A DNA stretch of 32,495 bases, taken from contig JAJXTS010000012.1 of NCBI GenBank assembly GCA_021783595.1, positions 1 through 32,495 on the forward strand. The letters are read 5' to 3'. The notes beneath the pieces were generated by a model that was not told where the DNA came from, searched no databases, and saw only the letters and a list, made by a program, of their open reading frames with translations. Made by a program: the position numbers and the translations under genes. The stretch comes from Chloroflexota bacterium (GTDB taxonomy: Bacteria > Chloroflexota > Limnocylindria > Limnocylindrales > CSP1-4). The stretch's first letter is position 1. The number at the start of each line of letters is the position of its first letter. This document shows, one piece after another, positions 9,403 through 17,260 of this stretch.

Positions 9403-10680
9403 GTGTTCGAGGGACTGCTCAACGCGTTCCGGGCGCCGGACCTCCGGCGCCGGATCCTGTTCGTCGCCGGGGCCATCCTGGTCTTCCGGCTGCTGGCGCA
9501 CGTCCCGGTGCCCGGCGTCGACAAGACTCAGCTCGGCAACTTCCTCAGCAACAACGGGATCTTCGGCCTGCTGGACCTGTTCTCCGGCGGAGGCCTGACC
9601 AACTTCTCGGTCGTGGCCCTCGGCGTGAACCCGTACATCAACGCCTCGATCATCATGCAGTTGATGACGGGCGTGATCCCCTCGCTGCAGCAGCTGCAGC
9701 GCGAGGGTGAGTACGGCCGCACCAAGATCAACCAGTACACCCGCTACCTCTCGGTGCCGATGGCACTGCTGCAGGCCTACGGGTTCCTGGCCCTGCTCAA
9801 CTCGCAGGGTGCCCTCAAGACGCCGTTCGACCTGGGCAGCTGGGAGACCATCACCCAGATCATCACGATGACCGCCGGGACCACTGCCCTGATGTGGATT
9901 GGCGAGCTGATCACCGAGAAGGGGATCGGCAACGGCGTCAGCTTCATCATCTTCGCGGGCATCGTGAGCAAGGTTCCGGGCGCGCTCGGCGGGTTCATCC
10001 AGAACCCCGACCTCGCGCAGCTGGGCCTGCTCGGCATCATGGCCATCGCCGCCGTCGCGGTGATCATCTACATCCAGGAAGGGCAGCGGCGCATCCCGAT
10101 CCAGTACGCCTCGCGCGTGCGGGGCCGGCGCATGTACCAGGGTGGCCAGACCTTCCTGCCGCTCCGGGTCAACCAGGCGGGCGTCATCCCGATCATCTTC
10201 GCCGTCAGCATCCTGCTGTTCCCGGTGCAGATCGCGGGCTACTTCACGACCTCGCCCGGCCTGATCGGCAGCATCGCCCAGACGATCGGCTCGTGGCTGT
10301 CCCGGGGCTCGTGGCTGTACGTCCTGCTGTACTTCGTCCTGACCGTCGGATTCACGTACTTCTACACGGCGTTCACGTTCAAGCCCGACGAGACCGCCGA
10401 GGAGCTGCGCAAGAACGGCGGCTTCATCCCCGGCATCCGGCCGGGACGGCCCACCCAGGACTACCTGGCCCGCGTCGTCACGCGGATCACCGTTGCCGGC
10501 GCGCTGTTCCTGGGCATCGTCGCCGCGGCCCCGCCGTTCATCGCCTTGATCCAGCCGTCGTTCCAGAACTACGCGCTGGGCGGCACGGGCATCCTGATCG
10601 TTGTCTCCGTTGTCGTCGAGACGATGAAGCAACTCGAGGCCCAGCTCCTGATCCGCCAGTACGAGGGGTTCATCCGGTGA
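9403..10680 (+). CDS. secY: Protein translocase subunit SecY
   Basis: SecY forms the protein-conducting channel in the cytoplasmic membrane with SecE and SecG. At 425 aa from GTG 9403 it is full length. About ten membrane segments can be seen. Conserved landmarks are FSGGGLTNFSVVALGVNPYI (around residues 62-82), the cytoplasmic loop QREGEYGRTK, the C4-C5 loop with YASRVRGRRMYQGG, and KPDETAEELRKNGGFIPGIRPG near residue 327, which is important for SecA and ribosome contact. Its stop overlaps the adk start by four bases. Confidence 0.98.
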   Translation: MFEGLLNAFRAPDLRRRILFVAGAILVFRLLAHVPVPGVDKTQLGNFLSNNGIFGLLDLFSGGGLTNFSVVALGVNPYINASIIMQLMTGVIPSLQQLQREGEYGRTKINQYTRYLSVPMALLQAYGFLALLNSQGALKTPFDLGSWETITQIITMTAGTTALMWIGELITEKGIGNGVSFIIFAGIVSKVPGALGGFIQNPDLAQLGLLGIMAIAAVAVIIYIQEGQRRIPIQYASRVRGRRMYQGGQTFLPLRVNQAGVIPIIFAVSILLFPVQIAGYFTTSPGLIGSIAQTIGSWLSRGSWLYVLLYFVLTVGFTYFYTAFTFKPDETAEELRKNGGFIPGIRPGRPTQDYLARVVTRITVAGALFLGIVAAAPPFIALIQPSFQNYALGGTGILIVVSVVVETMKQLEAQLLIRQYEGFIR

Positions 10681-11345
10681 ACGTCGTGGTCCTGCTCGGC
10701 GCCCCCGGCGCCGGGAAGGGCACGCAGGCGCCGCCGCTCGCCGCCCGCCTCGGGATCCCGGTCGTCGCGACCGGGGACCTGTTCCGGGCGGCGGTGCGCG
10801 ACGGCTCCCAGCTCGGCCGAGAGGCGCGCCGCTACATGGATGCCGGTCAGCTCGTACCCGACGAGATCACGGTCAGCCTCCTCCTCGAACGCCTGGCCCG
10901 TCCCGACGCGGCCGCGGGGGTCATCCTCGACGGGTTCCCGCGCACCGCTGTGCAGGCGAAGGCGCTCGACGTGGCGCTGGCCGAGCGGGGCGCGAGCGTG
11001 TCGGTTGCCATCCTGGTGGACGTGCCCGCGGACGAGTTGGTCAGGCGCATGTCCGGCCGGTGGATCTGCCGCGCCGCCGGACACCCCTACCACGAGACCT
11101 CGAGTCCGCCCCGGGCCGCCGGGATCTGCGACGTGGACGGCTCGGAGCTGTACCAGCGCGCGGACGACCAGCCGACGACGATCCGGGCGCGCATGGACCA
11201 GCAGCTTGGCGCGCTCGCCCAGGTCGTCGAGCACTACCGTGCTTCGGGCGTGCTGCGGACCGTTGACGGCCTGCAGCCGATCGAGGCCGTCTCGGCCGCT
11301 GTCGGGGCGGCGCTCGCCGGGACCGGCGTGGCGATGGCGCGCTGA
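10677..11345 (+). CDS. adk: Adenylate kinase with incomplete lid zinc site
   Basis: Adenylate kinase catalyses ATP + AMP to 2 ADP and keeps the adenylate pool balanced. GTG 10677 overlaps the secY stop and gives 222 aa; the open frame before it is a shadow of secY. The P-loop GAPGAGKGTQ is at residues 8-17, TGDLFRAA follows near residue 32 and DGFPRT near residue 84. The lid, usually CxxC...CxxC/D, reads CRAAGHPYH...GICDVDG, so the second cysteine is alanine. secY-adk-map is a normal Gram-positive-like order. Confidence 0.97.
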   Translation: MNVVVLLGAPGAGKGTQAPPLAARLGIPVVATGDLFRAAVRDGSQLGREARRYMDAGQLVPDEITVSLLLERLARPDAAAGVILDGFPRTAVQAKALDVALAERGASVSVAILVDVPADELVRRMSGRWICRAAGHPYHETSSPPRAAGICDVDGSELYQRADDQPTTIRARMDQQLGALAQVVEHYRASGVLRTVDGLQPIEAVSAAVGAALAGTGVAMAR

Positions 11346-12142
11346 TGGAGATCACCCGCAAGTCCGCCGCCGAGATCGACAAGATGCGGATTGCCGGGCG
11401 TATCGTGGCCGAGGTCCTCGCCCTGGTGGAGGAGAGCCTCGCCCCCGGGATCTCGACCGCCGATGTCGACCGCCTGGCGGAGCGGCACATCCGCGGCGCA
11501 GGCGGCGTCCCGTCCTTCCTCGGCTATCTGGGCGGGCGTCGATACGACATGTCGCACCCCCACGCCTACAAGGCCACGACCTGCGTCTCCATCGACCACG
11601 AGATCGTGCACGGCATTCCCGGCAACCGCGAGATCAAGCGGGGCCAGGTGGTGTCGGTGGACGTCGGCGTCATCTACGACGGGTGGAACGGCGACGGCGC
11701 CCGCTCGTTCATCTGCGGCGGGCGTGAGGCCGGCACGCCCGAGGCTCTGGGCCTGCTTGACGCGACGCGCCTGGCGCTGATGGCCGGCATCGCCGCCGCC
11801 CAGGCGGGCGCCCTCGTTGGCGACATCGGCGCGGCCGTCGAGGCCGTCGGCCAGGAGGGCGGCTACGGGATCGTGCGCGGCTATGGGGGCCACGGGATCG
11901 GGCAGGCGATGCACGAGGACCCGTCGGTGCTCAACTTCGCCAACGACTACCCGGACGCCCGGGTCAGGCTCGAGCCCGGCATGTGCCTGGCGATCGAGCC
12001 GATGTTCATGACCGGCGGCGAGAAGACCAGGACGCTCAAGGACGGCTGGACGGTGGTGACCGCCGACCGCTCTCTGGCCGCCCACTTCGAGCACACGATC
12101 ACGATTCACCCGGAGGGACCGGAGATTCTGACGAAGGTCTAG
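11345..12142 (+). CDS. map: Methionine aminopeptidase, type I
   Basis: This enzyme removes the initiator methionine from new proteins. It has 265 aa with the five metal ligands D106, D117, H183, E218 and E249, in SVDVG, GDGAR, GGHGIG, AIEPMF and HFEHT, and catalytic-type H89 in EIVHGIP. The loop between PSFLGYLGG and TTCVSI is a few residues longer than in E. coli, and the usual SVNE is SIDHE. The start overlaps the adk stop by one base. The S10-spc read-through may stop near here, since infA has its own promoter. Confidence 0.97.
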   Translation: MEITRKSAAEIDKMRIAGRIVAEVLALVEESLAPGISTADVDRLAERHIRGAGGVPSFLGYLGGRRYDMSHPHAYKATTCVSIDHEIVHGIPGNREIKRGQVVSVDVGVIYDGWNGDGARSFICGGREAGTPEALGLLDATRLALMAGIAAAQAGALVGDIGAAVEAVGQEGGYGIVRGYGGHGIGQAMHEDPSVLNFANDYPDARVRLEPGMCLAIEPMFMTGGEKTRTLKDGWTVVTADRSLAAHFEHTITIHPEGPEILTKV

Positions 12143-12150
12143 GGGCTGGG

Positions 12151-12179
12151 TTGTCGGATCGATGGGGGTTTGGTATCCT
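12151..12179 (+). promoter_or_regulatory. Predicted sigma70-type promoter of infA
   Basis: A TTGTCG -35 box (12151-12156) and TATCCT -10 box (12174-12179) are separated by exactly 17 bases, in the only sizeable gap inside the ribosomal cluster (98 bases between map and infA). Transcription should begin near 12186. This would let infA-rpmJ-rpsM-rpsK-rpsD-rpoA-rplQ be expressed apart from the S10-spc part. The match is by eye and no transcript evidence exists. Confidence 0.6.
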
Positions 12180-12189
12180 CACCATTCGT

Positions 12190-12213
12190 GTGTCGGCCCA
12201 GCCGGGCCGACAC
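12190..12213 (+). promoter_or_regulatory. Perfect 10-bp hairpin in the infA leader
   Basis: GTGTCGGCCC (12190-12199) and GGGCCGACAC (12204-12213) are exact reverse complements around the loop AGCC. The hairpin starts about four bases after the predicted transcription start and ends 27 bases before the infA start codon, leaving the ribosome site GGGAG (12231-12235) free. No T-run follows, so an intrinsic terminator for map is unlikely. A 5' stabilising stem or a regulator site is more likely. Confidence 0.7.
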
Positions 12214-12240
12214 TCGTCTGCAAAGGACACGGGAGCTAGC

Positions 12241-12459
12241 TTGGCGAAGAAGGACGCGATCGAGGTCGAAGGGACCGTCATCGAGCCTCTGCCGAACACG
12301 ATGTTCGCGGTGGAGCTGGAGAACGGTCATCGCGTCCTTGCGCACATCAGCGGCAAGCTCCGGATGAACTTCATTCGGATCCTGCCCGGGGACCGGGTCC
12401 GCGTCGAGTTGTCTCCGTACGACCTCACGCGGGGTCGGATCACGTACCGCCTGAAGTAA
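12241..12459 (+). CDS. infA: Translation initiation factor IF-1 (TTG start)
   Basis: IF-1 blocks the 30S A site during initiation. The start is TTG 12241: GGGAG lies five bases upstream and the 72-aa product (M)[19 protein letters not shown] is exactly the family length, with the S1-like OB fold ([20 protein letters not shown], then [20 protein letters not shown]). An in-frame upstream ATG would add 86 residues from the map end and leader and is not credible. A rare start codon on this essential gene may tune expression. Confidence 0.96.
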   Translation: MAKKDAIEVEGTVIEPLPNTMFAVELENGHRVLAHISGKLRMNFIRILPGDRVRVELSPYDLTRGRITYRLK

Positions 12460-12471
12460 TCGAGGGACCCG

Positions 12472-12585
12472 GTGAAGGTCAGAGCGTCCGTCAAGACGCG
12501 TTGCGACAACTGCAAGGTCATCCGGCGCCACGGCACCGTGATGGTGATTTGCGCCAATCCCAAGCACAAGCAGCGGCAGGGCTGA
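12472..12585 (+). CDS. rpmJ: 50S ribosomal protein L36, zinc form
   Basis: L36 is the smallest 50S protein and helps shape 23S rRNA around the L7/L12 side. GTG 12472, with GAGGGA upstream, gives 37 aa: (M)[20 protein letters not shown] and so on. Zinc ligands C11, C14, C27 and H32 are in place, so this is the zinc-containing form. It is 12 bases after infA and 4 before rpsM, its usual place. Confidence 0.96.
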   Translation: MKVRASVKTRCDNCKVIRRHGTVMVICANPKHKQRQG

Positions 12586-12589
12586 CGCG

Positions 12590-12964
12590 ATGGCACGTAT
12601 TGCGGGCATCGACATCCCGCGCGAGAAGCGCGTCGAGGTCGCCCTCACCTACATCTACGGGATCGGACTGAGCACCAGCCAGAAGATCCTCAAGCAGACC
12701 AACGTCAACCCGGACACGCGTGTCCGCGATCTCACGGACGACCAGGTCAACCGGCTCCGCGAGGTCATCGACCGCTCTCACAAGGTCGAGGGCGACCTGC
12801 GTCGCGAGGTGGCGCTGAACATCAAGCGCCTGATCGAGATCGGGTCGTACCGTGGCACGCGGCATCGCCGCAACCTCCCCGTGCGCGGGCAGCGCACCAA
12901 GACGAACGCCCGCGCGCGTCGCGGACCGAAGAAGACGGTCGGCGCCCGGAAGAAGACGAAGTGA
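12590..12964 (+). CDS. rpsM: 30S ribosomal protein S13
   Basis: S13 is in the 30S head and contacts P-site tRNA and L5. The product is 124 aa. It starts [26 protein letters not shown], has the helix-hairpin-helix LSTSQKIL segment, and ends in the basic tail [25 protein letters not shown] typical of bacterial S13. First of the alpha-operon ribosomal proteins. Confidence 0.98.
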   Translation: MARIAGIDIPREKRVEVALTYIYGIGLSTSQKILKQTNVNPDTRVRDLTDDQVNRLREVIDRSHKVEGDLRREVALNIKRLIEIGSYRGTRHRRNLPVRGQRTKTNARARRGPKKTVGARKKTK

Positions 12965-12981
12965 CGAGGAACCGCTAAGGC

Positions 12982-13377
12982 ATGGCCGATCGAAAGCGCG
13001 CCGTCAAGCAGCGGCGTCGGGAGCGAAAGAACGTCCCGCAGGGACACGTCCACATCCTGGCGAGCTTCAACAACACGATCGTGACGATCACCGATCTGAC
13101 CGGTGCCGTCATCTCGTGGGGTTCGGCTGGCATCGCCGGGTTCAAGGGCTCCCGGAAGAGCACGCCCTACGCCGCCGCGCTCGCCGCGGACGGTGCGGCG
13201 CGCCGCGCCATGGAGCACGGCATGCGCCAGGTCGAGGTCTACGTGAAGGGCCCCGGCGCCGGCCGCGAGCAGGCCATCCGCTCGCTCCAGGCCGCTGGCC
13301 TCGAGGTGAGCGCGATCACCGACGTCACGCCCATCCCGCACAACGGATGCCGCCCGCCCAAGCGGCGCCGCGTCTGA
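12982..13377 (+). CDS. rpsK: 30S ribosomal protein S11
   Basis: S11 lies on the 30S platform at the mRNA exit. The product is 131 aa with [27 protein letters not shown] (about residues 23-49), [10 protein letters not shown] and the family C-terminus [20 protein letters not shown]. The first 18 residues form a basic arm. It sits between rpsM and rpsD with gaps of 17 and 13 bases. Confidence 0.98.
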   Translation: MADRKRAVKQRRRERKNVPQGHVHILASFNNTIVTITDLTGAVISWGSAGIAGFKGSRKSTPYAAALAADGAARRAMEHGMRQVEVYVKGPGAGREQAIRSLQAAGLEVSAITDVTPIPHNGCRPPKRRRV

Positions 13378-13390
13378 GCGTAGGTAGGTC

Positions 13391-14017
13391 ATGGCCCGCT
13401 ACATCGATCCCGTCTGCCGGCTGTGCCGTCGCGAAGGGCTGAAGCTCTTCCTCAAGGGCGGCCGCTGCTACACCAAGAAGTGCTCGTTTGAGCGTCGGCC
13501 CACCCCGCCGGGGCAGCACGGCGTCCGCCGTCGCAAGGTTGGGGACTACGGCCTCCAGCTGCGCGAGAAGCAGAAGGTCCGCCGCGTCTACGGCGTGCTC
13601 GAGAAGCAGTTCCGCAACTACTTCATCGAGGCGACCCGCCACTCCGGCGTCACCGGCGAGGCGCTGCTGCGCTCGCTCGAGCTTCGGCTGGACAACGTCA
13701 CCTTCCGGCTCGGTTTCGCCCCGTCCCGGGCAGCCGCCCGCCAGATGGTCGCCCACGGCCACTTCGCCGTAAACGGCGTGCCGACCAACGTCCCCTCCTA
13801 CCGCCTCAAGGTTGGAGACCGGATCGAGGTTCGCGAGTCGCACAAGGAGCGGACGCTGTTCAAGAACGTCAAGGAGACGCTCCGGTCCCATCAGGCGCCG
13901 GAGTGGCTGAGCCTGGACTCGGCAAAGCTTGCCGGGTCCGTCCTGGCCCTCCCGCGTCGCGACCAGATGCCGCCCGAGTTCAACGAGCAGCTCGTCGTCG
14001 AGTACTACTCGAGGTAG
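13391..14017 (+). CDS. rpsD: 30S ribosomal protein S4, zinc form
   Basis: S4 starts 30S assembly and, in E. coli, represses the alpha operon. The product is 208 aa, starting [20 protein letters not shown]. Cysteines C9, C12, C26 and C31 form the N-terminal zinc site, so this is the zinc form. The S4 RNA-binding domain follows near residue 95 ([29 protein letters not shown]). It ends VEYYSR, as the family does. rpoA follows after nine bases. Confidence 0.98.
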   Translation: MARYIDPVCRLCRREGLKLFLKGGRCYTKKCSFERRPTPPGQHGVRRRKVGDYGLQLREKQKVRRVYGVLEKQFRNYFIEATRHSGVTGEALLRSLELRLDNVTFRLGFAPSRAAARQMVAHGHFAVNGVPTNVPSYRLKVGDRIEVRESHKERTLFKNVKETLRSHQAPEWLSLDSAKLAGSVLALPRRDQMPPEFNEQLVVEYYSR

Positions 14018-14026
14018 CCGTCTTTC

Positions 14027-15019
14027 ATGATTGAACTCGAGACCCCGCAGATCGAGCCCGTCGCGGAAGCCGGCACGTACGCGAAGTACGAAGCCGGGCC
14101 GCTGCAGGCGGGCTACGGCGTCACGCTGGGCAACGCGCTCCGACGGGTGCTCCTGTCGTCGCTCGAGGGCGCCGCGGTCACCTCGATCCAGTTGCGTGAC
14201 GTCTACCAGGAGTTCTCGACGATCGCTGGCGTCAAAGAGGACGTCACCCAGATCGTCCTGAACGTCAAGAAGCTTCGCCTCAAGAGCTTCGCCTCGCACC
14301 CGGTCCAGCTGCGCCTGCTCAAGAGCGGCGCCGGGCCGGTCGTGGCAGCCGACATCACCGAGTCGGCAGACGTCGAGATCGTCAACCCCGAGCTGGTGCT
14401 GATGACCATCGACTCGGACGACACCACGATCGAGATGGACCTCACGGTCGAGCGCGGCGTGGGTTACCTCTCCGCCGAGCGCACCGAGGCCCTGCCGATC
14501 GGCGTCATCGCCGTCGACGCGATCTTCACCCCGGTCCGCAAGGTCAACTACTGGGTGGAGAGCACCCGGGTTGGCCAGATGACCAACTTCGACAAGCTCA
14601 CGATCGAGATCGAGACCGACGGCACGATCACGCCGGAGGAGGCGCTCTCGCGCTCCGCCGACATCCTCGTCCGCCAGTTCCAGCCGTTCGTGACCGTCGG
14701 CGTCCAGACCGCACCGGCTGACCGCTCGGTGCCGGGCGCCCCGCAGCTCCCGTCGAACATGCTCGACATGCCGATCGAGGAGCTCGACCTGCCGATGCGG
14801 GCGTACAACTCGCTCAAGCGCAACAACATCGTCAAGGTCGGCCAGTTGCTCCAGCTCAAGGACGACGACCTCCTGCGGATGCGCAACTTCGGCAAGAAGT
14901 CGCTGGACGAGATGAAGGAGCGCCTCCGTATGCGCGGCTTCATCCTGCCGGAGGCTGAGCCGGACGGCGACTACGAAGAGGACGCCGACCAGCCGTTCGA
15001 CGCCGACGAGGAGGCCTGA
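14027..15019 (+). CDS. rpoA: DNA-directed RNA polymerase subunit alpha
   Basis: The alpha dimer scaffolds RNA polymerase assembly and its C-terminal domain contacts UP elements and activators. The product is 330 aa. The N-terminal domain covers about residues 1-235, with GYGVTLGNALRRVLLSSL near residue 30. The C-terminal domain (about 242-305) has the helix-hairpin-helix ELDLPMRAYNSLKRNNI and MRNFGKKSLDEMKERL. An acidic tail follows (DYEEDADQPFDADEEA). The spacing and place between rpsD and rplQ are standard. Confidence 0.98.
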   Translation: MIELETPQIEPVAEAGTYAKYEAGPLQAGYGVTLGNALRRVLLSSLEGAAVTSIQLRDVYQEFSTIAGVKEDVTQIVLNVKKLRLKSFASHPVQLRLLKSGAGPVVAADITESADVEIVNPELVLMTIDSDDTTIEMDLTVERGVGYLSAERTEALPIGVIAVDAIFTPVRKVNYWVESTRVGQMTNFDKLTIEIETDGTITPEEALSRSADILVRQFQPFVTVGVQTAPADRSVPGAPQLPSNMLDMPIEELDLPMRAYNSLKRNNIVKVGQLLQLKDDDLLRMRNFGKKSLDEMKERLRMRGFILPEAEPDGDYEEDADQPFDADEEA

Positions 15020-15022
15020 GCC

Positions 15023-15376
15023 ATGGCCCATCGAGTTGACGGGCGCAAGCTCTCGCGCCAGCGCGGGCCGCGCCTCGCCCTGTACAAGAACCTCACGGTC
15101 TCGGTCCTCCGCTACGAGCGGGTGCAGACCACCGAGGCCAAGGCCAAGGAGATCCGCGGCCGGGTCGAGCGGATGATCACGCTCGCCAAGCGCGGGGATC
15201 TCTCGGCGCGTCGGTCGGTCGTCTCGGAGTTCCCGAACGAGCCGCTCGTCGTGTCCAAGCTGTTCGACGTGATTGCCCCCAAGTACGCCGATCGCCAGTC
15301 GGGGTTCACCCGCCTGGTTCACATTGGCCAGCGCAAGGGCGATGCCGCCGAGATCGTCCAGATCGAACTGGTCTGA
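15023..15376 (+). CDS. rplQ: 50S ribosomal protein L17
   Basis: L17 is at the tunnel exit of the 50S subunit. The product is 117 aa, beginning MAHRVDGRKLSRQRGPRLALYKNL and containing the family ending RQSGFTRLVHIGQRKGDAAEIVQIELV. Normal bacterial length. It starts three bases after the rpoA stop; truA follows after a 37-base gap. Confidence 0.98.
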   Translation: MAHRVDGRKLSRQRGPRLALYKNLTVSVLRYERVQTTEAKAKEIRGRVERMITLAKRGDLSARRSVVSEFPNEPLVVSKLFDVIAPKYADRQSGFTRLVHIGQRKGDAAEIVQIELV

Positions 15377-15413
15377 CGGCCTCGCGGGCCCACGAGTTCG
15401 AGAGGACTCGGCC

Positions 15414-16178
15414 GTGCGCTTTCGCGCCCGGTGCGAATACGACGGGACGGACTTCGCCGGGTTTCAGCTCCAGCCGAATGCCCGGACGGTCCAGGGAGAG
15501 CTCGAGGCCGCGCTAGCCCGCCTCAACAGGGGCGAGCGGGTGGTGGTCGACGGGGCTGGGCGCACGGACGCCGGGGTCCACGCCGCCGGGCAGGTGATCG
15601 CATTCACCTACGCCGGCAGTGTGGCGGCAGAGAGGCTCCAGCGAGCGGTCAACGCACTGCTCCCGCGGGACGTCGCCATCCGCGACCTCCGGCGGGCAAC
15701 CGACGGGTTCCACCCTCGCTACGCGGCGCGGTATCGGGAGTACCGCTACACCGTCTGGAACGGGCCGCGGAGCCCGCTTCTCGAGCGGACAGCGCTCGGG
15801 GTGCGAGCCCCCCTGGACGTCGCCGCGATGGCGAGGGCCGGGTCGGTCTTTCTGGGCCGACACGACTTCTCGTCGTTCGGTGCCGTTGCGGAGGACCGAT
15901 CGCCGGTCCGGACCGTGCAAGCGGTGCGGGTCCGGGGGGCGGGCGGCTTGGTGACGATCGACGTCAGGGCCAACGCCTTCCTCCGGGGGCAGGTGCGCCG
16001 CATGGTGGCCGTCCTCCTGGAGGTCGGTCACGGCAAGATGGACGAAGCGGAGCTCGAGGCGGCACTGGCCGCTGGAGAGCCTGCCCTCAACGGGGCAGCC
16101 GCCCCGGCGAAGGGGCTCTGCCTCCGGCGCGTCGCCCTCGGGCGGCGACCGGTGGACGACAAGGAAGACGAGGAATGA
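15414..16178 (+). CDS. truA: tRNA pseudouridine synthase A
   Basis: TruA makes pseudouridine at positions 38-40 in tRNA anticodon arms. GTG 15414, seven bases after AGAGGA, gives 254 aa starting (M)[17 protein letters not shown]. The catalytic aspartate is D52 in [22 protein letters not shown] (about residue 108), [11 protein letters not shown] and [17 protein letters not shown] are further family blocks. A longer upstream reading frame overlaps rplQ and is not credible. Stop and the rplM start overlap (ATGA), so truA is coupled to the L13-S9 pair. Confidence 0.97.
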   Translation: MRFRARCEYDGTDFAGFQLQPNARTVQGELEAALARLNRGERVVVDGAGRTDAGVHAAGQVIAFTYAGSVAAERLQRAVNALLPRDVAIRDLRRATDGFHPRYAARYREYRYTVWNGPRSPLLERTALGVRAPLDVAAMARAGSVFLGRHDFSSFGAVAEDRSPVRTVQAVRVRGAGGLVTIDVRANAFLRGQVRRMVAVLLEVGHGKMDEAELEAALAAGEPALNGAAAPAKGLCLRRVALGRRPVDDKEDEE

Positions 16179-16606
16179 GCGCGAAGACCTATACGCCTCG
16201 AGAGAGCGAGATCGAGCGACGCTGGTACGTCGTCGACGCGACGGACGAGACGCTCGGCCGCCTCGCGACGCGTATCGCGCGCGTTCTCGAGGGGAAGAAC
16301 AAGCCTGGGTACGCCCCCCACCTCGACACGGGCGACCACGTTATCGTCCTGAACGCGGCGAAGATCACGGTGACGCGGGACAAGCTCACGTCCAAGGTCT
16401 ACGCCCGCCACAGCGGCTACCCGCAAGGCTTCAAGGAGGAGACCCTGGGTCACCTTCTCGCCCGTCGGCCGGAGGAGCCCATCCGCCGTGCCGTGAAGGG
16501 GATGCTGCCGCACAACCGGCTCGGGGCCCAGATGCTCCGAAAGCTCAAGGTCTATGCGGGCCCTGAGCACCCGCACCAGGCTCAGAAGCCCGAGCCGCTG
16601 GCCTGA
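16175..16606 (+). CDS. rplM: 50S ribosomal protein L13
   Basis: L13 is an early 50S assembly protein. ATG 16175 overlaps the truA stop and gives 143 aa. Family blocks: [21 protein letters not shown] near residue 15, [12 protein letters not shown] near residue 53, [13 protein letters not shown] near residue 104, [22 protein letters not shown] at the end. Forms the usual rplM-rpsI pair. Confidence 0.97.
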   Translation: MSAKTYTPRESEIERRWYVVDATDETLGRLATRIARVLEGKNKPGYAPHLDTGDHVIVLNAAKITVTRDKLTSKVYARHSGYPQGFKEETLGHLLARRPEEPIRRAVKGMLPHNRLGAQMLRKLKVYAGPEHPHQAQKPEPLA

Positions 16607-16619
16607 TCGAGGAGCCCTG

Positions 16620-17018
16620 ATGTCGATGCCTGCGTTCTACTGGGGCACCGGCCGCCGCAAGACCGCGGTTGCCCGGGTCCGCCTCATCCCCGGTGAGGGG
16701 TCCATGGTCATCAACGGCCGCACGCCCGAGGAGCACTTCGGCGGCGTGCTGTCGGACTCGCAGCTGTTCCTGCCGTTCCGGGTGACCGGGACCGAGGGCC
16801 GCTTCAACGTCACGATCAAGGTCGAGGGCGGCGGCGTCGTCGGCCAGGCCGGGGCTATCCGCCACGGCGTCGCCCGTGCGCTCCTCCAGGCCGACCCGGA
16901 GTCGCATCGCGTGCCCCTGCGCCAGGCCGGCCTCCTCACGCGCGACCCGCGCATGAAGGAGCGCAAGAAGTACGGTCTCAAGCGCGCCCGCAAGGCCCCG
17001 CAGTACACCAAGCGCTAG
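16620..17018 (+). CDS. rpsI: 30S ribosomal protein S9
   Basis: S9 reaches the P site with its C-terminal tail in the 30S subunit. ATG 16620, after GAGGAGCC, gives 132 aa starting [20 protein letters not shown]. Other family blocks are [19 protein letters not shown] (about 72-90) and the tail [17 protein letters not shown], with the invariant terminal Lys-Arg that contacts tRNA. It is the last gene of the superoperon and is followed by two strong hairpins. Confidence 0.98.
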   Translation: MSMPAFYWGTGRRKTAVARVRLIPGEGSMVINGRTPEEHFGGVLSDSQLFLPFRVTGTEGRFNVTIKVEGGGVVGQAGAIRHGVARALLQADPESHRVPLRQAGLLTRDPRMKERKKYGLKRARKAPQYTKR

Positions 17019-17031
17019 TCGCGCCCGTCGG

Positions 17032-17055
17032 GCGGCCGATGCCCGCGTCGGCCGC
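17032..17055 (+). terminator. First hairpin after rpsI
   Basis: GCGGCCGA (17032-17039) and TCGGCCGC (17048-17055) are perfect reverse complements with the 8-base loop TGCCCGCG, 13 bases after the rpsI stop. There is no clear T-run. It may help end the superoperon transcript, or protect its 3' end, together with the next hairpin. Confidence 0.5.
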
Positions 17056-17082
17056 TCCCGTCCTCGCTCACGAAGCTCTGAG

Positions 17083-17111
17083 GCGCCCGCTCCGGTTCGC
17101 CGGGCGGGCGC
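17083..17111 (+). terminator. Strong UUCG-capped hairpin after rpsI
   Basis: GCGCCCGC (17083-17090) pairs fully with GCGGGCGC (17104-17111). Inside, after one unpaired T, CCGG (17092-17095) pairs with CCGG (17100-17103) around a TTCG tetraloop. That makes 12 GC pairs, followed by TCTGCGTTG. This is the best intrinsic-terminator candidate for the ribosomal superoperon, although the downstream tract is only weakly T-rich. Confidence 0.65.
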
Positions 17112-17146
17112 TCTGCGTTGCCCGCGCGGCTTGAGCGCCCGGGCCT

Positions 17147-17166
17147 GCGAGTCGCGCTGGACTCGG
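17147..17166. repeat. Dyad GCGAGTC-N6-GACTCGG, copy 1
   Basis: GCGAGTC (17147-17153) and GACTCGG (17160-17166) flank six unconserved bases; CGAGTC and GACTCG are perfect inverted arms. An identical-arm copy lies 94 bases further on. Both fit either a DNA site for a dimeric regulator or an RNA stem with a six-base loop. Confidence 0.6.
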
Positions 17167-17181
17167 ATTGCGCGCCGTGCC

Positions 17182-17226
17182 GCACGGCCAGGCGTCGGAC
17201 CTGGCCCTCGTGGCCTTCGGCCGTGC
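17182..17226 (+). repeat. Nested inverted repeats between the two dyads
   Basis: GCACGGCC (17182-17189) is the exact reverse complement of GGCCGTGC (17219-17226). Within it GGCCAGG (17186-17192) pairs with CCTGGCC (17200-17206) around a seven-base loop. A further GCCGTGC (17174-17180) can compete for the same arm. The pairings exclude each other in part, so alternative folds are possible. Confidence 0.45.
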
Positions 17227-17240
17227 GTGGGACTGAGCTG

Positions 17241-17260
17241 GCGAGTCTGACGTGACTCGG
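17241..17260. repeat. Dyad GCGAGTC-N6-GACTCGG, copy 2
   Basis: GCGAGTC (17241-17247) and GACTCGG (17254-17260) repeat the arms of copy 1 exactly (14 of 14 bases), while the six central bases differ (TGACGT against GCGCTG). The conservation of arms with free centres is the pattern of a protein-binding dyad or of a conserved stem. Confidence 0.6.

Noticed and set aside
8596-10632. A 678-aa open frame on the - strand opposite rpmD, rplO and secY
   Set aside because: Antisense to three conserved genes; Asp/Arg/Gly-rich translation typical of GC-driven shadows.
12190-12213. The infA leader hairpin as the intrinsic terminator of map
   Set aside because: No T-run follows and a good promoter lies upstream of it, so it belongs to the infA transcript rather than to the end of map.
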